Below are positions 44,921-53,465 of a stretch of 64,000 nucleotides of DNA, piece after piece. The DNA is from SG8-40 sp963792855. Its GTDB lineage: Bacteria; Pseudomonadota; Gammaproteobacteria; Burkholderiales; Eutrophovitaceae. The DNA is taken from contig CAWBXZ010000008.1 in NCBI GenBank assembly GCA_963792855.1, forward strand, positions 1 to 64,000, given 5' to 3'. The notes beneath the pieces are model-generated. The model searched no databases, was not told the origin of the DNA, and was given only the letters and a program-made list of their open reading frames with translations. Positions within the stretch are counted from its first letter, which is position 1. The number at the start of each line of letters is the position of its first letter. The position numbers and the translations under genes were made by a program.

Positions 44921-46072
44921 TTAACGTAGACCGAGTCCGCGGGCGATCATGCCGCGCAGGATTTCACGCGTGCCGCCGCGCAGCGAGTAGGTCGGGCAGA
45001 TTTGCGTGACGTAGGAGAGGGCGCGCAACAGTCCGTCGGGGACATTGTGTCCGGGGTGTCGGCCCAGTTCTTCGGAAATGGCGAACGGGATGAATTGTTC
45101 GAGTTCGGTCCCGAGGTCCTTGACCAGTGCCGCTTCGAGCACCGGGCTGTTGCCACGGGCGAGTTGTTCGGTCACGGCAACGGACATCGCACGCAGCACG
45201 GCAAGGTGGGTCACGATGCGGCCGGCCAGTTCGCGCGCCCACGCGTCGGCCGAGTGGTGTTCGCGCAGGTAGGCTAGCCACACGTCGAACAAGGCGATGG
45301 CCGAGTAAAAACGCTCCGGACCGCTGCGCTCGAACGCGAGTTCGGCGGTCACCTGATCCCAGCCGCTGCCTTCCGACCCGACGAGCGCGTCTTCCCCGAG
45401 TTCGACGTCTTCGAAGAACACTTCGTTGAAATGCGCGTCGCCGGTGAGGTCGCGGATCTGGCGAACCGTGACACCGGGTGCCGACAGGTCGACGATCATT
45501 TGCGACAGGCCCTTGTGCCGGTCCTCGCTGCTTCCCGATGTACGCACCAGCGCGATCATGTAATGCGACCGGTGCGCGTTGGTGGTCCAGATCTTCTGGC
45601 CGTTCAGTTTCCAGCCGTTGGCGGTCTTTGTAGCACGGGTTCGCACGCTCGCCAGATCGGAGCCGGACTGCGGCTCGCTCATGCCGATGCAGAAAAACGC
45701 TTCGGCGCGGCAAATGCGCGGCAGGTAGAAGTCTTTCTGCGCCGGCGTGCCGAACTTCAGAATCAGCGGCCCGCTCTGGCGGTCGGCGATCCAGTGCGCG
45801 GCAACCGGCGTGCTGTTGCCGAGCAGTTCTTCGATCAGCACGAAGCGCGAGAAGGCATCCAGTCCGGCGCCGCCGTATTCCTTCGGCAGCGTGACGCCGA
45901 CCCAGCCCCGCTGCGCCAGTGCGCGGCTGAAATCCGCATCGAAGCCCATCCACGAACGCGCACGCTGTTCCAGCGGGACCTTGCTGGTGTAATCGCGGAC
46001 GAACGCGCGAACCGCCGGGCGCAGCGCTTCGGCGTGGGCCGGAATGGAAGTCAGTGACAGGGGTTCGATCAC
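44921..46072 (-). CDS. acyl-CoA dehydrogenase, long subunit
   Basis: 383 residues from GTG 46072, with AGGAA about 9 bp before. Complete ACAD: FFCIGMSEPQSGSDLASVRTRA (FAD/substrate loop), KIWTTNAHRSHY, and C-terminal SLRGGTREILRGMIARGLGL. The residue before GTREI is Gly where many ACADs have the catalytic Glu, so the base may come from another position or from the partner subunit. Middle gene of the operon, 50 bp after the CoA-transferase. Confidence 0.9.
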   Translation of the reverse strand: MIEPLSLTSIPAHAEALRPAVRAFVRDYTSKVPLEQRARSWMGFDADFSRALAQRGWVGVTLPKEYGGAGLDAFSRFVLIEELLGNSTPVAAHWIADRQSGPLILKFGTPAQKDFYLPRICRAEAFFCIGMSEPQSGSDLASVRTRATKTANGWKLNGQKIWTTNAHRSHYMIALVRTSGSSEDRHKGLSQMIVDLSAPGVTVRQIRDLTGDAHFNEVFFEDVELGEDALVGSEGSGWDQVTAELAFERSGPERFYSAIALFDVWLAYLREHHSADAWARELAGRIVTHLAVLRAMSVAVTEQLARGNSPVLEAALVKDLGTELEQFIPFAISEELGRHPGHNVPDGLLRALSYVTQICPTYSLRGGTREILRGMIARGLGLR

Positions 46073-46123
46073 GGCAGATTCCTGTGAGTGCGCAACAAAT
46101 TCAAAAGTCGCGTCAGCGACATC

Positions 46124-47363
46124 CTAGATAATACCGTCGCGCCGCAATGCGTTCTGCGCTGCCGCGTCGATGCCCAGAAGCCGGTCGAGCACTTCTGCGG
46201 TGTGTTCACCCAGCGCCGGCGGCGGGCGTTTGTATTGCACGGGCGTTTCGGAAAGGCGGATCGGGTTGCCAACCAGTGGCATGGTCGCCGTACTTCGGAT
46301 GCTGCATCGAGATCTGCATGTTGCGGGCGACCACCTGCCTGTCCTTGAACACGTGCTCGAGGTCATTGATCGGCCCGCAAGGCACACCGACCGTCTCGAG
46401 CAATGCGACCCACTCGTCGGTGGTGCGCGTTCGCGTGATGTCGTTCATTGCGGAAATCAGCGTCTTGCGGTTGCTGACGCGCTGGGCATTGGTCGCGTAC
46501 TGCGGGTCGCTGGCCCATTCCGGTTTGCCCATGGCTTTCGCCAGCCGCGCGAACTGCCCGTCGTTGCCGGTAGCGATGATCACGTAGCCATCGCTGGTTT
46601 GAAAATCCTGGTACGGCACCACATTCGGATGCGCGTTTCCCATCCGCTTCGGGACCTTTCCGGTGTGCAGGTAATTGAGTGCCTGATTCGACAGCACGCC
46701 CACCTGCACATCGAGCAAGGCCATGTCGATGTATTGCCCGACGCCGGTTTCGGCGCGGTGCGTCAGCGCCGCAAGGATTGCGGTGGACGTGTACATGCCG
46801 GTCATGATGTCAGTCAGCGCCACGCCGACCTTCATCGGGCCGCCGCCGGGCTCGTCGTCGGGCCGGCCGGTGAAGCTCATCAGCCCGCCCAGGCCCTGAA
46901 TCAGGAAGTCGTAGCCGGCGCGCGGCGCGTAAGGCCCGGTCTGCCCGAATCCGGTAATCGAGCAGTAAATCAGCCCCGGGTTGAGCGGCTTGAGGGACTC
47001 GTAGTCGAGACCGTATTTTTTCAGCCCGCCGACCTTGAAGTTCTCGATCACGACATCCGACTTCGCGGCGAGATCACGCACGATCTTCTGTCCTTCGGGC
47101 CGCGTGAAATCGATGGTGACGGACGCCTTGTTGCGATTTGCGCTCAGGCAATAGGTCGAATCCGTGGTGTCGTTGCCGTCGGCGTCCTTGACGTAGGGCG
47201 GGCCCCAGCCCCGCGTGTCGTCACCGACGCCGGGGCGTTCCACCTTGATGATTTCCGCGCCGAGGTCGCCGAGCATCTGTGCCGCCCACGGTCCGGCGAG
47301 TATCCTCGACAGGTCGAGCACGCGGATGTGGGACAGTGCACCCGGTAGGGTTCGGTTGGTCAT
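46124..47363 (-). CDS. CaiB/BaiF-family CoA-transferase, frameshift near C-terminus
   Basis: Starts at ATG 47363. LSHIRVLDLSRILAGPWAAQ, EIIKVERPGVGDDTRG, NRNKASVTIDFT and GYDFLIQGLGGLMSFTG mark a class III CoA-transferase. After HPKYG one extra base near 46286 sends the frame into non-family sequence. The neighbouring frame continues TMPLVGNPIRLSETPVQYKR to TAA at 46124-46126, giving about 412 residues, normal for the family. It activates the acid that the dehydrogenases and hydratase then process. The substrate is unknown. Confidence 0.85.
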
Positions 47364-47666
47364 GGGTCTAGTCGTTCCTGCGTTGAAGCACGCGAGCGGT
47401 CTCGCGTCGATTGGCGTTGTCCGAGCATCGCCCGGACCGGGAAATCCTGCGAACGGGTTCTTGTTGGTCAGTCATGAGTTTTTCGCAGGAGCGAACGTGC
47501 GTCCGTGGTGATAGGCTTTCATAAACCGTGACGCGCATTCGGGACAGCGTCAGCACGGCAAAGGCAAATTCTTGCACAGTTCGCAGACGTGCGTACGCAA
47601 GGCGGGGTATCAAGTGAGCGGCGGCGCCGTTGGAAGCCAGTCGGCGCCAGGAGAGGAGAACACAGG
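47364..47666. other. 303-bp intergenic region between divergent units
   Basis: No supported gene or hairpin. It should hold divergent promoters for the CoA-transferase operon and the dehydrogenase gene. Confidence 0.4.
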
Positions 47667-48591
47667 ATGAAGAAAAACAAGGTCAGCTTTATTGGCCTCG
47701 GCGCCATGGGGCAGCCGATGGCATCGAACATCGTTCGCAAGGGAACGGCGCTCACTGTATATGACATCGATGCGGCGAGAATGGAACCGGTGGTTGCGCT
47801 CGGGGCAACCGGGGCCAAAACGGTTGCCGAAGCAGTTGCCGGTGCCGACATCGTCATCACCATGCTGCCGGCAACACAGCACGTTGAAGCGGTGGTGACG
47901 GGTGCAAACGGCGTGCTGGAGAATGTCGGGAAAGGCAGTCTTTTGCTCGACATGAGCACCATCGCGCCCACCGGTACCGACCGGATCGCGAAGGCGTGTG
48001 CTGCCAAGGGTATTGCCTTCGTCGATGCCCCGGTCGGACGGCTTGCGTATCACGCGCAGCGCGGTGAATCGCTGTTCATGGTCGGCTGCGATGACGATGC
48101 GAGTTTCGAGCGGGTCAGGCCGCTGCTCGAAGCGATGGGAACGACCATTCATCGTTGCGGCGGTATCGGCGCGGGCATCCGCACCAAGGTCGTCAACAAC
48201 TTCATGATCATCAGCATCGTGCAGATCACCGCCGAAGGGCTGGCGCTGGCAGCGAAAATGGGTGTCGATATCGACATCGCTGAAAGAGGTCAACGCCGGT
48301 ACCAGCGGCACCAACGGCCAGTTCCAGTTCAATTTTGCGAACAAGGTGCTGCAAGGCGACACCGAACCGGGTTTCGCGATCGATCTTGCCTACAAGGATA
48401 TTGGCCTGGCGCTGGAGTCGGCTTCGGAGTTTCGTCTCGGCTTGCCGGTGGGCGCCAGCGTGCACGCGGTCTATGGCGCGGCGCGTGCCACTGACTATGC
48501 GAACAAGGATTTCTCGGCGCTGCTCGAGTATGCCTGCGAACTCAATGGCGTCGCGACACCGCGTTTGGCGCCGGGCGATAAAAAGGGCTAA
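47667..48591 (+). CDS. beta-hydroxyacid dehydrogenase, YihU/sulfolactaldehyde reductase-like, one frameshift
   Basis: Starts at ATG 47667 after GGAGAGGAG. NAD(P) fingerprint FIGLGAMGQPMASNIVRKG, then LLDMSTIAPTGTDRIAKACA, FVDAPVGRLAYHAQRGESLF and the catalytic Lys in GIRTKVVNNFM. One extra base near 48280 breaks the frame, which resumes at SLKEVNAGTSGTNGQFQFNF and ends at TAA 48589-48591. The spaced DAPVGR and GTSGTNGQF segments resemble YihU, which reduces sulfolactaldehyde in sulfoglycolysis, more than 3-hydroxyisobutyrate or tartronate-semialdehyde enzymes. Other sulfoglycolysis genes are absent in view, so substrate remains open. Confidence 0.8.
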
Positions 48592-48596
48592 AGGGA

Positions 48597-49575
48597 ATGC
48601 GAGCGGTCTGGTACGAACGCGGCGGCCCGGCCGCCGAGGTCATGCAGTACGGCACGATGGATGCGCCCGAACCCGGCGAAGGCGAGGTTCGGGTGAAGGT
48701 GGCCTGGTCGGCCGCGAATCCGCACGATATCAAGAAGCGTGTTGATGGCAGCGAAACAAAGACGTCAGGCCGAATCGTTCCGCACTCCGATGGCAGTGGC
48801 GAGATCGATCGTGTCGGCAAGGGCGTGCCGGAGCAGCGCATCGGTGAACAGGTGTGGCTGTTCGGTGCGCAGGTCGGGCAGGTCGGCGGAACGTGTGCGG
48901 AGTACTGTGTGGTGCCGGCCTGGAAAGCGGTTGCACTGACAAATGGCGTTACGGTCAAACAAGGGGCCTGCCTCGGCATTCCCGCCGTGACGGCAGCGGT
49001 GGCATTGAATGCCGCCGGATCAGTCGCAGACAAACGGGTGTTGGTGGCTGGCGGTGCCGGACGGGTCGGCGCGTATGCCGTGCAGTTCGCAAGGCTTTGC
49101 GGTGCGCAGGTCACCGCCACTGCGTCGGCGAAAGACTGCGCGGCAGTCGAACAACTGGGCGCTGCGCGGTGTTTCGACTATTCCGATCCGGAATTGCTTG
49201 CGCAACTGCGTGAGGATACGAACAGGCAGGGTTACGACCTGATCGTCGAGCCCCGCTTCGGCAGCAACATCGAACTGGATGCGCGCGCTGTGTCGCGTAA
49301 CGGCGTGATCGCAGGATACGGGTTCGACGACAACCCTTCACCCGCCGTACCGGCGCGGCAACTCTTGATGCGCAATGCCATCTGCCGTTTCATCGGCATC
49401 TTCGGGCTCAGCCAGCAGGAGCAGGAGGCCGCAATCCGGCAGGTCAGCGATATTGCTGGCGCAGGGTAACGTGGAGCACCGGGTGGGAATGGAGGCGGCG
49501 CTTGCCGACGCGGCGAGTGCGCACCAAAGGATAGAATCCGGTCGCTGTTCGGGCGTTGCGCTCATCTCGATCTGA
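48597..49575 (+). CDS. quinone oxidoreductase-like MDR enzyme, frameshift near end
   Basis: Starts at ATG 48597, 5 bp after the previous stop. N-terminal GroES-like part (MRAVWYERGGPAAEVMQYG, SAANPHDIKKRV) and NADPH motif VLVAGGAGRVGAYAVQFARL identify a zinc-free medium-chain reductase of the quinone oxidoreductase type. Near 49453 one extra base shifts the frame; the correct continuation is LAQGNVEHRVGMEAALADAA to the TGA at 49573-49575. Total about 325 residues. Co-transcribed with the YihU-like gene. Confidence 0.85.
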
Positions 49576-50069
49576 GGCGAAATCGGGCTTCCTCGGTGCA
49601 GGAAAAAACGAATCCGGACGTCGGGTTGAGGCAATCCCGACCCTCCAATTGTCCGCCGGGTGTACGCAGCGGATACACCAAAACCCAGACCGCGCAACCA
49701 GTTCGGTGCACCGAAAACACGGGATATCCCGGATGCGGGTTGCCCCGTGACTGAACGCAATGAAGATCTCTGAGTTGAACCTGAAAGCCTTGTCTTTGGC
49801 CGGTCGGCAGAAGGACGGGTTCGTCATTCGGGGGTACGCGCAATTCTCGGATTCAAACATCCTTTCCTGTCCGGCCGGCGCTGGCGCCAATTACTTTGTG
49901 ATTCTTTTCGCTACGCTGCGTCCGGAAGCCTTCAGACTACGTACAACCAACTGGAGCGGTTGCCTTTGAGCGCGGCTCCTGGGAGGCAATGTGGAGCGGA
50001 GTAAAGTTTTGGCTTTACCCTGACGACCACCGTGCCGGGGCGAAACGTAAACTACTGAAGAGGTAAGGT
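49576..50069. other. 494-bp intergenic region before bufferin gene
   Basis: No supported gene. A 69-codon frame at 49760-49969 has no family features or good ribosome site and was rejected. The end should hold the promoter of the metallophore gene. Confidence 0.4.
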
Positions 50070-50345
50070 ATGGACAGCGAAAAGAGAACGACCATGAAGA
50101 AAGTTACGGGGGCGGCCCTGGCTGTCGCCGCCGCTGGAATGTTCCTTGGCGGGGCGGCAAGCACCGTAAGTGCCGCCGAAACAGCCAAGATTCACTGCGT
50201 GGGTTTGAACGCGTGCAAGGGCACGTCTGATTGCAAGACGGCGAGCAATGCATGCAAGGGAAAGAACGAATGCAAAGGCCAGGGGTTCACGGCCATGACC
50301 GCAGAGGAATGCAAGGCAAAAGGCGGCAAGATAGAAAAAAGCTGA
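50070..50345 (+). CDS. BufA2-type periplasmic bufferin metallophore precursor (orphan)
   Basis: 91 residues from ATG 50070 (GAAGAGG upstream); ATG 50094 is a possible later start. Signal peptide MKKVTGAALAVAAAGMFLGG ends near VSAAE. The mature 56 residues are Cys/Lys-rich: HCVGLNACKGTSDCKTASNA, CKGKNECKGQGF and a last Cys in EECKAKGG, five to six Cys in NxCKG spacing as in BufA2 peptides. Bufferins are made by a DUF692 enzyme plus partner that turn Cys into thiooxazole and are copper buffers. No DUF692 or DUF2063 gene is nearby, so the modification enzymes would have to lie elsewhere or be missing. Confidence 0.8.
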   Translation: MDSEKRTTMKKVTGAALAVAAAGMFLGGAASTVSAAETAKIHCVGLNACKGTSDCKTASNACKGKNECKGQGFTAMTAEECKAKGGKIEKS

Positions 50346-50519
50346 GGCGGCAGGATTCAGCGGGCACCGTTTCAAGGAGGAACGGGGCGCCTGCCAGGAC
50401 TTTGACTCGAAGTTAACAGGGTGGTTTAGGGCGATCGCAATCCATCGCGCACGGATGGCACAGTAGCGGGAAATTTCCTGGGCGCACTACCTCGCAAACT
50501 CACCCACAGCACCAAATGG

Positions 50520-50549
50520 AAAAGGGCTTGCCTCTGTGCAAGCCCTTTT
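50520..50549. terminator. 12-bp-stem terminator hairpin beside tRNA-like fragment
   Basis: AAAAGGGCTTGC (50520-50531) pairs perfectly with GCAAGCCCTTTT (50538-50549). T run on one strand and A run on the other make it usable in both directions. In the minus direction it directly follows the tRNA-like fragment, as a native tRNA terminator would. Confidence 0.85.
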
Positions 50550-50555
50550 CTTGTA

Positions 50556-50600
50556 TGGCGTGCCTGGCAGGATTCGAACCCGCGACCGTCTGGTTCATAG
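50556..50600 (-). tRNA. 3'-terminal tRNA fragment (anticodon loop to CCA), partial
   Basis: Read on the minus strand: loop CTATGAA, GGTTCGAATCC T arm (TTCGAAT loop with GCGGG/CCTGC-type stem) and GCACGCCA end. The D arm and 5' acceptor strand are absent upstream, and the matching 5' strand GTGCCTG is not found within 90 bases, so it is not a complete tRNA. Such 3' ends are typical attachment-site remnants of integrative elements. A similar fragment lies at 62133-62175. Confidence 0.7.
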
Positions 50601-51078
50601 GCGATTTACCATCGCCTAATAGTTCTTAAATCAGCTTCTTTTGGTGTTTGCCCAAACTGCGACTGAGCTGAGCCCAATCTCTCCAACGGGCCGCGAATGG
50701 AGTCATAACCAGCTGGCATTTCAATCGCAAGCGAGGTGATCTGGAAATCGAGGCGAATTGCCGAGTGGCTATCAAAACCCCACAAAGCGTCTTCCCCGGC
50801 TGCAAGGCCAATCTGGCCGTGTTGCCCCTCGGATTCGGATAGTCGGATCTCATCAGTAACTTTGCGAGGCCTTGCGACACGGTTCCCATAGGAAACATCG
50901 CGGTCTGCCAATTCTCCAACAGGTTCGAGAATGTCCGCATCGGCCGATAGCCAGATCGCACGCCAAGCCCGACTCAGGCTAAAAACAGGTTCCCGCCCAA
51001 ACTTTCACGGTGAAATCGATCAGGTAACTATTTCTGGCCATGGTAACGTGAGGATTGCAGATCCCAGGAGCAAAACGC

Positions 51079-51880
51079 ATGGCAAATGATGCAGCGAAGT
51101 TCGTGGGTTCGATCCCGGAAAACTACGATAAATATCTCGGACCCCGCATATTCGTAGACTATGCTGACGATCTTGCACGCCGGGTGGCGGCCCTGAAGCC
51201 CGGATCGGTGCTTGGAGCTCGCGGCAGGCACCGGAATCCTCAGCCGCAAGCTGCGTGACGCGCTTGCTGCCGAATGTGAACTGATTGCGTCTGATCTGAA
51301 CCCGCCGATGCTGGAAGTGGCCAAGGCAAAATTCCGTTCGGGAGAGTCTGTGCACTTTCGGGAGGTCGACGCGACAGACCTCGCATTCGACGACGAAAGC
51401 TTCGACGTCATCGTTTGCCAGTTTGGCGTCATGTTCTTCCCTGATAAGCATCGTTCCTACGCGGAGGCCCATCGCGTTCTGCGTTCCGGCGGCAGTTACT
51501 TGTTCAATGTATGGGATTCATGGGAAAGGAATCCTTTTGCACAGACCGTTCACGAAACGGTGGAATCATTTTTCCCCGGGAATCCGCCCGGTTTCTACAA
51601 GGTACCGTTTGGCTATCACGACGCTCGCGAGATCGAGGAATCGTTATCGCAGGCGGGTTTCTCCCGTGTGAGCATCGAACGCGTTGCGGTTGATTCCCCG
51701 ATTCCGTCGCCCAGAGACTTTGCGCAAGGTTTGGTCTTCGGGAATCCGCTGTATGAGGAAATCTTGACGCGCGGCGGTGATCCCCAGGCGGTCTGTGCTG
51801 CGGTAACCACCGCCATCGACCGCGAACTGGGTTCCGAAATGCCTCTGCAAGCGCTTGTTGTCCACGCGACGAAGCGTTGA
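51079..51880 (+). CDS. class I SAM-dependent methyltransferase, one frameshift
   Basis: Starts at ATG 51079. After ALKPGSV an extra T near 51210 shifts the frame. The correct line reads LELAAGTGILSRKLRDALAA, the glycine-rich SAM motif I, then LIASDLNPPMLEVAKAKF (motif II), FDVIVCQFGVMFFPDKHRSY (post-I/II) and HRVLRSGGSYLF (motif III), ending at TGA 51878-51880. Methyltransferase 11/UbiE-like fold, about 266 residues. Substrate unknown. Standalone gene. Confidence 0.85.
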
Positions 51881-52057
51881 CCGGGAAAACTTTGCCTCAA
51901 AATCGGCGACATTGCTCGGATGACAGGTCGCGGCGGAGCCGTCGTGCTGCCATATTCGGCGCACCAGCCCGGTTGAATCTGCAGTGAAAACGGAGTCATC
52001 TCAGGCCGACGTTTTTTAACCAGGCCGGAAATAAAATCAACATCGCATTCTTGTTTC

Positions 52058-52528
52058 CTATTGCTCCAACAGCCAGGTGATGAGGTCTCCCTTCTCCTGC
52101 GGCGTGCAATCGCGGCCGAGAAGGTACGTGCAGTTGAATCCGAACCACTTGTCCACCTTCGCCTGATCGGTAAACCGCTCAGGATTCTCTGAAGGGGCAA
52201 AGGCGAGGATTTGCCGGTGCATTCTCGGCACGCCGTTCGGCCAGCGATCGAAGCCGCCATGGCAGGCGCGGCACGGGATCTCGTCCTGGTGGGCGAAAGT
52301 CTCCTTGCGCGGGTCGTCGTGATGGCACGAGGCGCAGGCCAGCTGCGAGCCGTCCTCGGCGCGATGCTGCGCAAAGTAGAAAGCCCGGCCCCGCTCGGCC
52401 GAGAAGCCGCTGAACCCGGGTTCGGCTTCGCGCGCCTGTTCGGCGTAGGCAGCGAGGAGATCGTTCGGATCCGCAGACCATGCGCTCACGCTGCAGAGAA
52501 TGAAACCGAGCAACACCAGTCGTATCAT
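52058..52528 (-). CDS. DUF1924 dihaem cytochrome c-type protein, copy 1
   Basis: 156 residues from ATG 52528, with AAAGGAG 9 bp upstream. Signal peptide IRLVLLGFILCSVSAWSADP. Two haem sites, CASCH and CRACH, then NPERFTDQAKVDKWFGFNCT and GRDCTPQEKGDLITWLL, the DUF1924 end with a CxxC-like Cys pair. Periplasmic electron carrier of the SHP/DUF1924 group. It has a close copy at 56225-56701; both have the same start context and almost the same mature sequence. Confidence 0.9.
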   Translation of the reverse strand: MIRLVLLGFILCSVSAWSADPNDLLAAYAEQAREAEPGFSGFSAERGRAFYFAQHRAEDGSQLACASCHHDDPRKETFAHQDEIPCRACHGGFDRWPNGVPRMHRQILAFAPSENPERFTDQAKVDKWFGFNCTYLLGRDCTPQEKGDLITWLLEQ

Positions 52529-52809
52529 GTCTTCTCCTTTCGGTGACGCACCGATTATAGCGATCGACTGGTTCATCATACGGACGTTACCTGTCAGGAG
52601 GAAACAGACTTGTTCGCTTTCTTGTGCCCTGAATCGGTTCCCGCCAACGGCCACGCGTTGCCTGGCCTTGTCTGGCACATTACGCATCCCCGGCCGGTTC
52701 ACGCGATTCACCGATCCGAAAGTGGCATAAACTGCCGGAATACTCTTTCGTTTGCCAGACTGACAATGTGATTACATCGATATGCCCGGGCGGGCAATTC
52801 GGTAACGGG

Positions 52810-53397
52810 ATGGCAATGAAAAGAGCAGTACTCTTTCTGCTGGGCCTGCTTGCAGCGTCGGCCAGTGCCATTGCCGACGATTATGAAGACGGTGTGGCGG
52901 CCTATGGCAAAGGCGATTACGCAACCGCGATTTCCAGATTCACGGATGCTGCTGAACAGGGGAACGATCGCGCGCAATACGCGCTGGGGACGATGTATCA
53001 CGAAGGCGAGGGCGTTCCAAGAAACCACGAAGCGGCGGCGTACTGGTACACCAAGGCCGCGCAGCGGGGAAATATCCAGGCGCAGTACTGGCTGTGCATC
53101 ATGTACCGGGAAGCGATGGGTGTTCCGCGTGATTATGCGGAGTCGCTTTACTGGTGTACGAGGGCCGCAGAGAACGGATCGTCGGACGCGCAGTTTGCGG
53201 TCGGGCAGTATTACTTCGACGGTCTGGGCTACGGATACAAGCGCGATTACCTGCAGGCATACATCTGGTACAGCCGTGCCAGTTCACAGGGTAACGAGGA
53301 AGCGCGGTTGATGATCGAGACGCTGGAGGGCGAGATGACGTCCCTGCAAGTCGACGAAGCGCAGCGTCTCGCGCGCGATTGGAAGCCGCGTAATTGA
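52810..53397 (+). CDS. secreted SEL1-repeat protein
   Basis: 195 residues from ATG 52810 (ATG 52816 also possible). A signal peptide (KRAVLFLLGLLAASASAIA) precedes three SEL1-like repeats, each with AAYWYTKAAQRGN-type helices: SRFTDAAEQGNDRAQYALG, EAAAYWYTKAAQRGNIQAQY, ESLYWCTRAAENGSSDAQFA. These form a helical scaffold for protein contacts. Partners are not shown. It is divergent from the DUF1924 copy 1. Confidence 0.85.
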   Translation: MAMKRAVLFLLGLLAASASAIADDYEDGVAAYGKGDYATAISRFTDAAEQGNDRAQYALGTMYHEGEGVPRNHEAAAYWYTKAAQRGNIQAQYWLCIMYREAMGVPRDYAESLYWCTRAAENGSSDAQFAVGQYYFDGLGYGYKRDYLQAYIWYSRASSQGNEEARLMIETLEGEMTSLQVDEAQRLARDWKPRN

Positions 53398-53465
53398 TGG
53401 TGTTGATTGCCGGACGTTTTCCGGCGCGGAAGAGCCGCAGTTTCAGTCGTCTGACTTCATCACCG

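Larger units (their letters stand above)
50346..51078. other. 733-bp region with terminator and tRNA-like fragment
   Basis: Holds the hairpin at 50520-50549 and the tRNA 3'-end-like fragment at 50556-50600. Frames of about 100 codons on the minus strand (50606-50961) match no family and are probably chance. No integrase is seen. Confidence 0.5.

Noticed and set aside
49760..49969. 69-codon frame before the bufferin gene
   Set aside because: No family features, poor ribosome site, Cys and Trp pattern without sense.
50556..50600. Complete tRNA gene
   Set aside because: Only T arm, part of the anticodon arm and 3' end are present; no D arm or 5' acceptor strand can be paired. Same for 62133-62175.
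50606..50961. Two overlapping minus-strand frames of about 100 codons beside a tRNA-like fragment
   Set aside because: Checked as possible integrase remnants, but no catalytic Arg/His/Tyr motifs are present.
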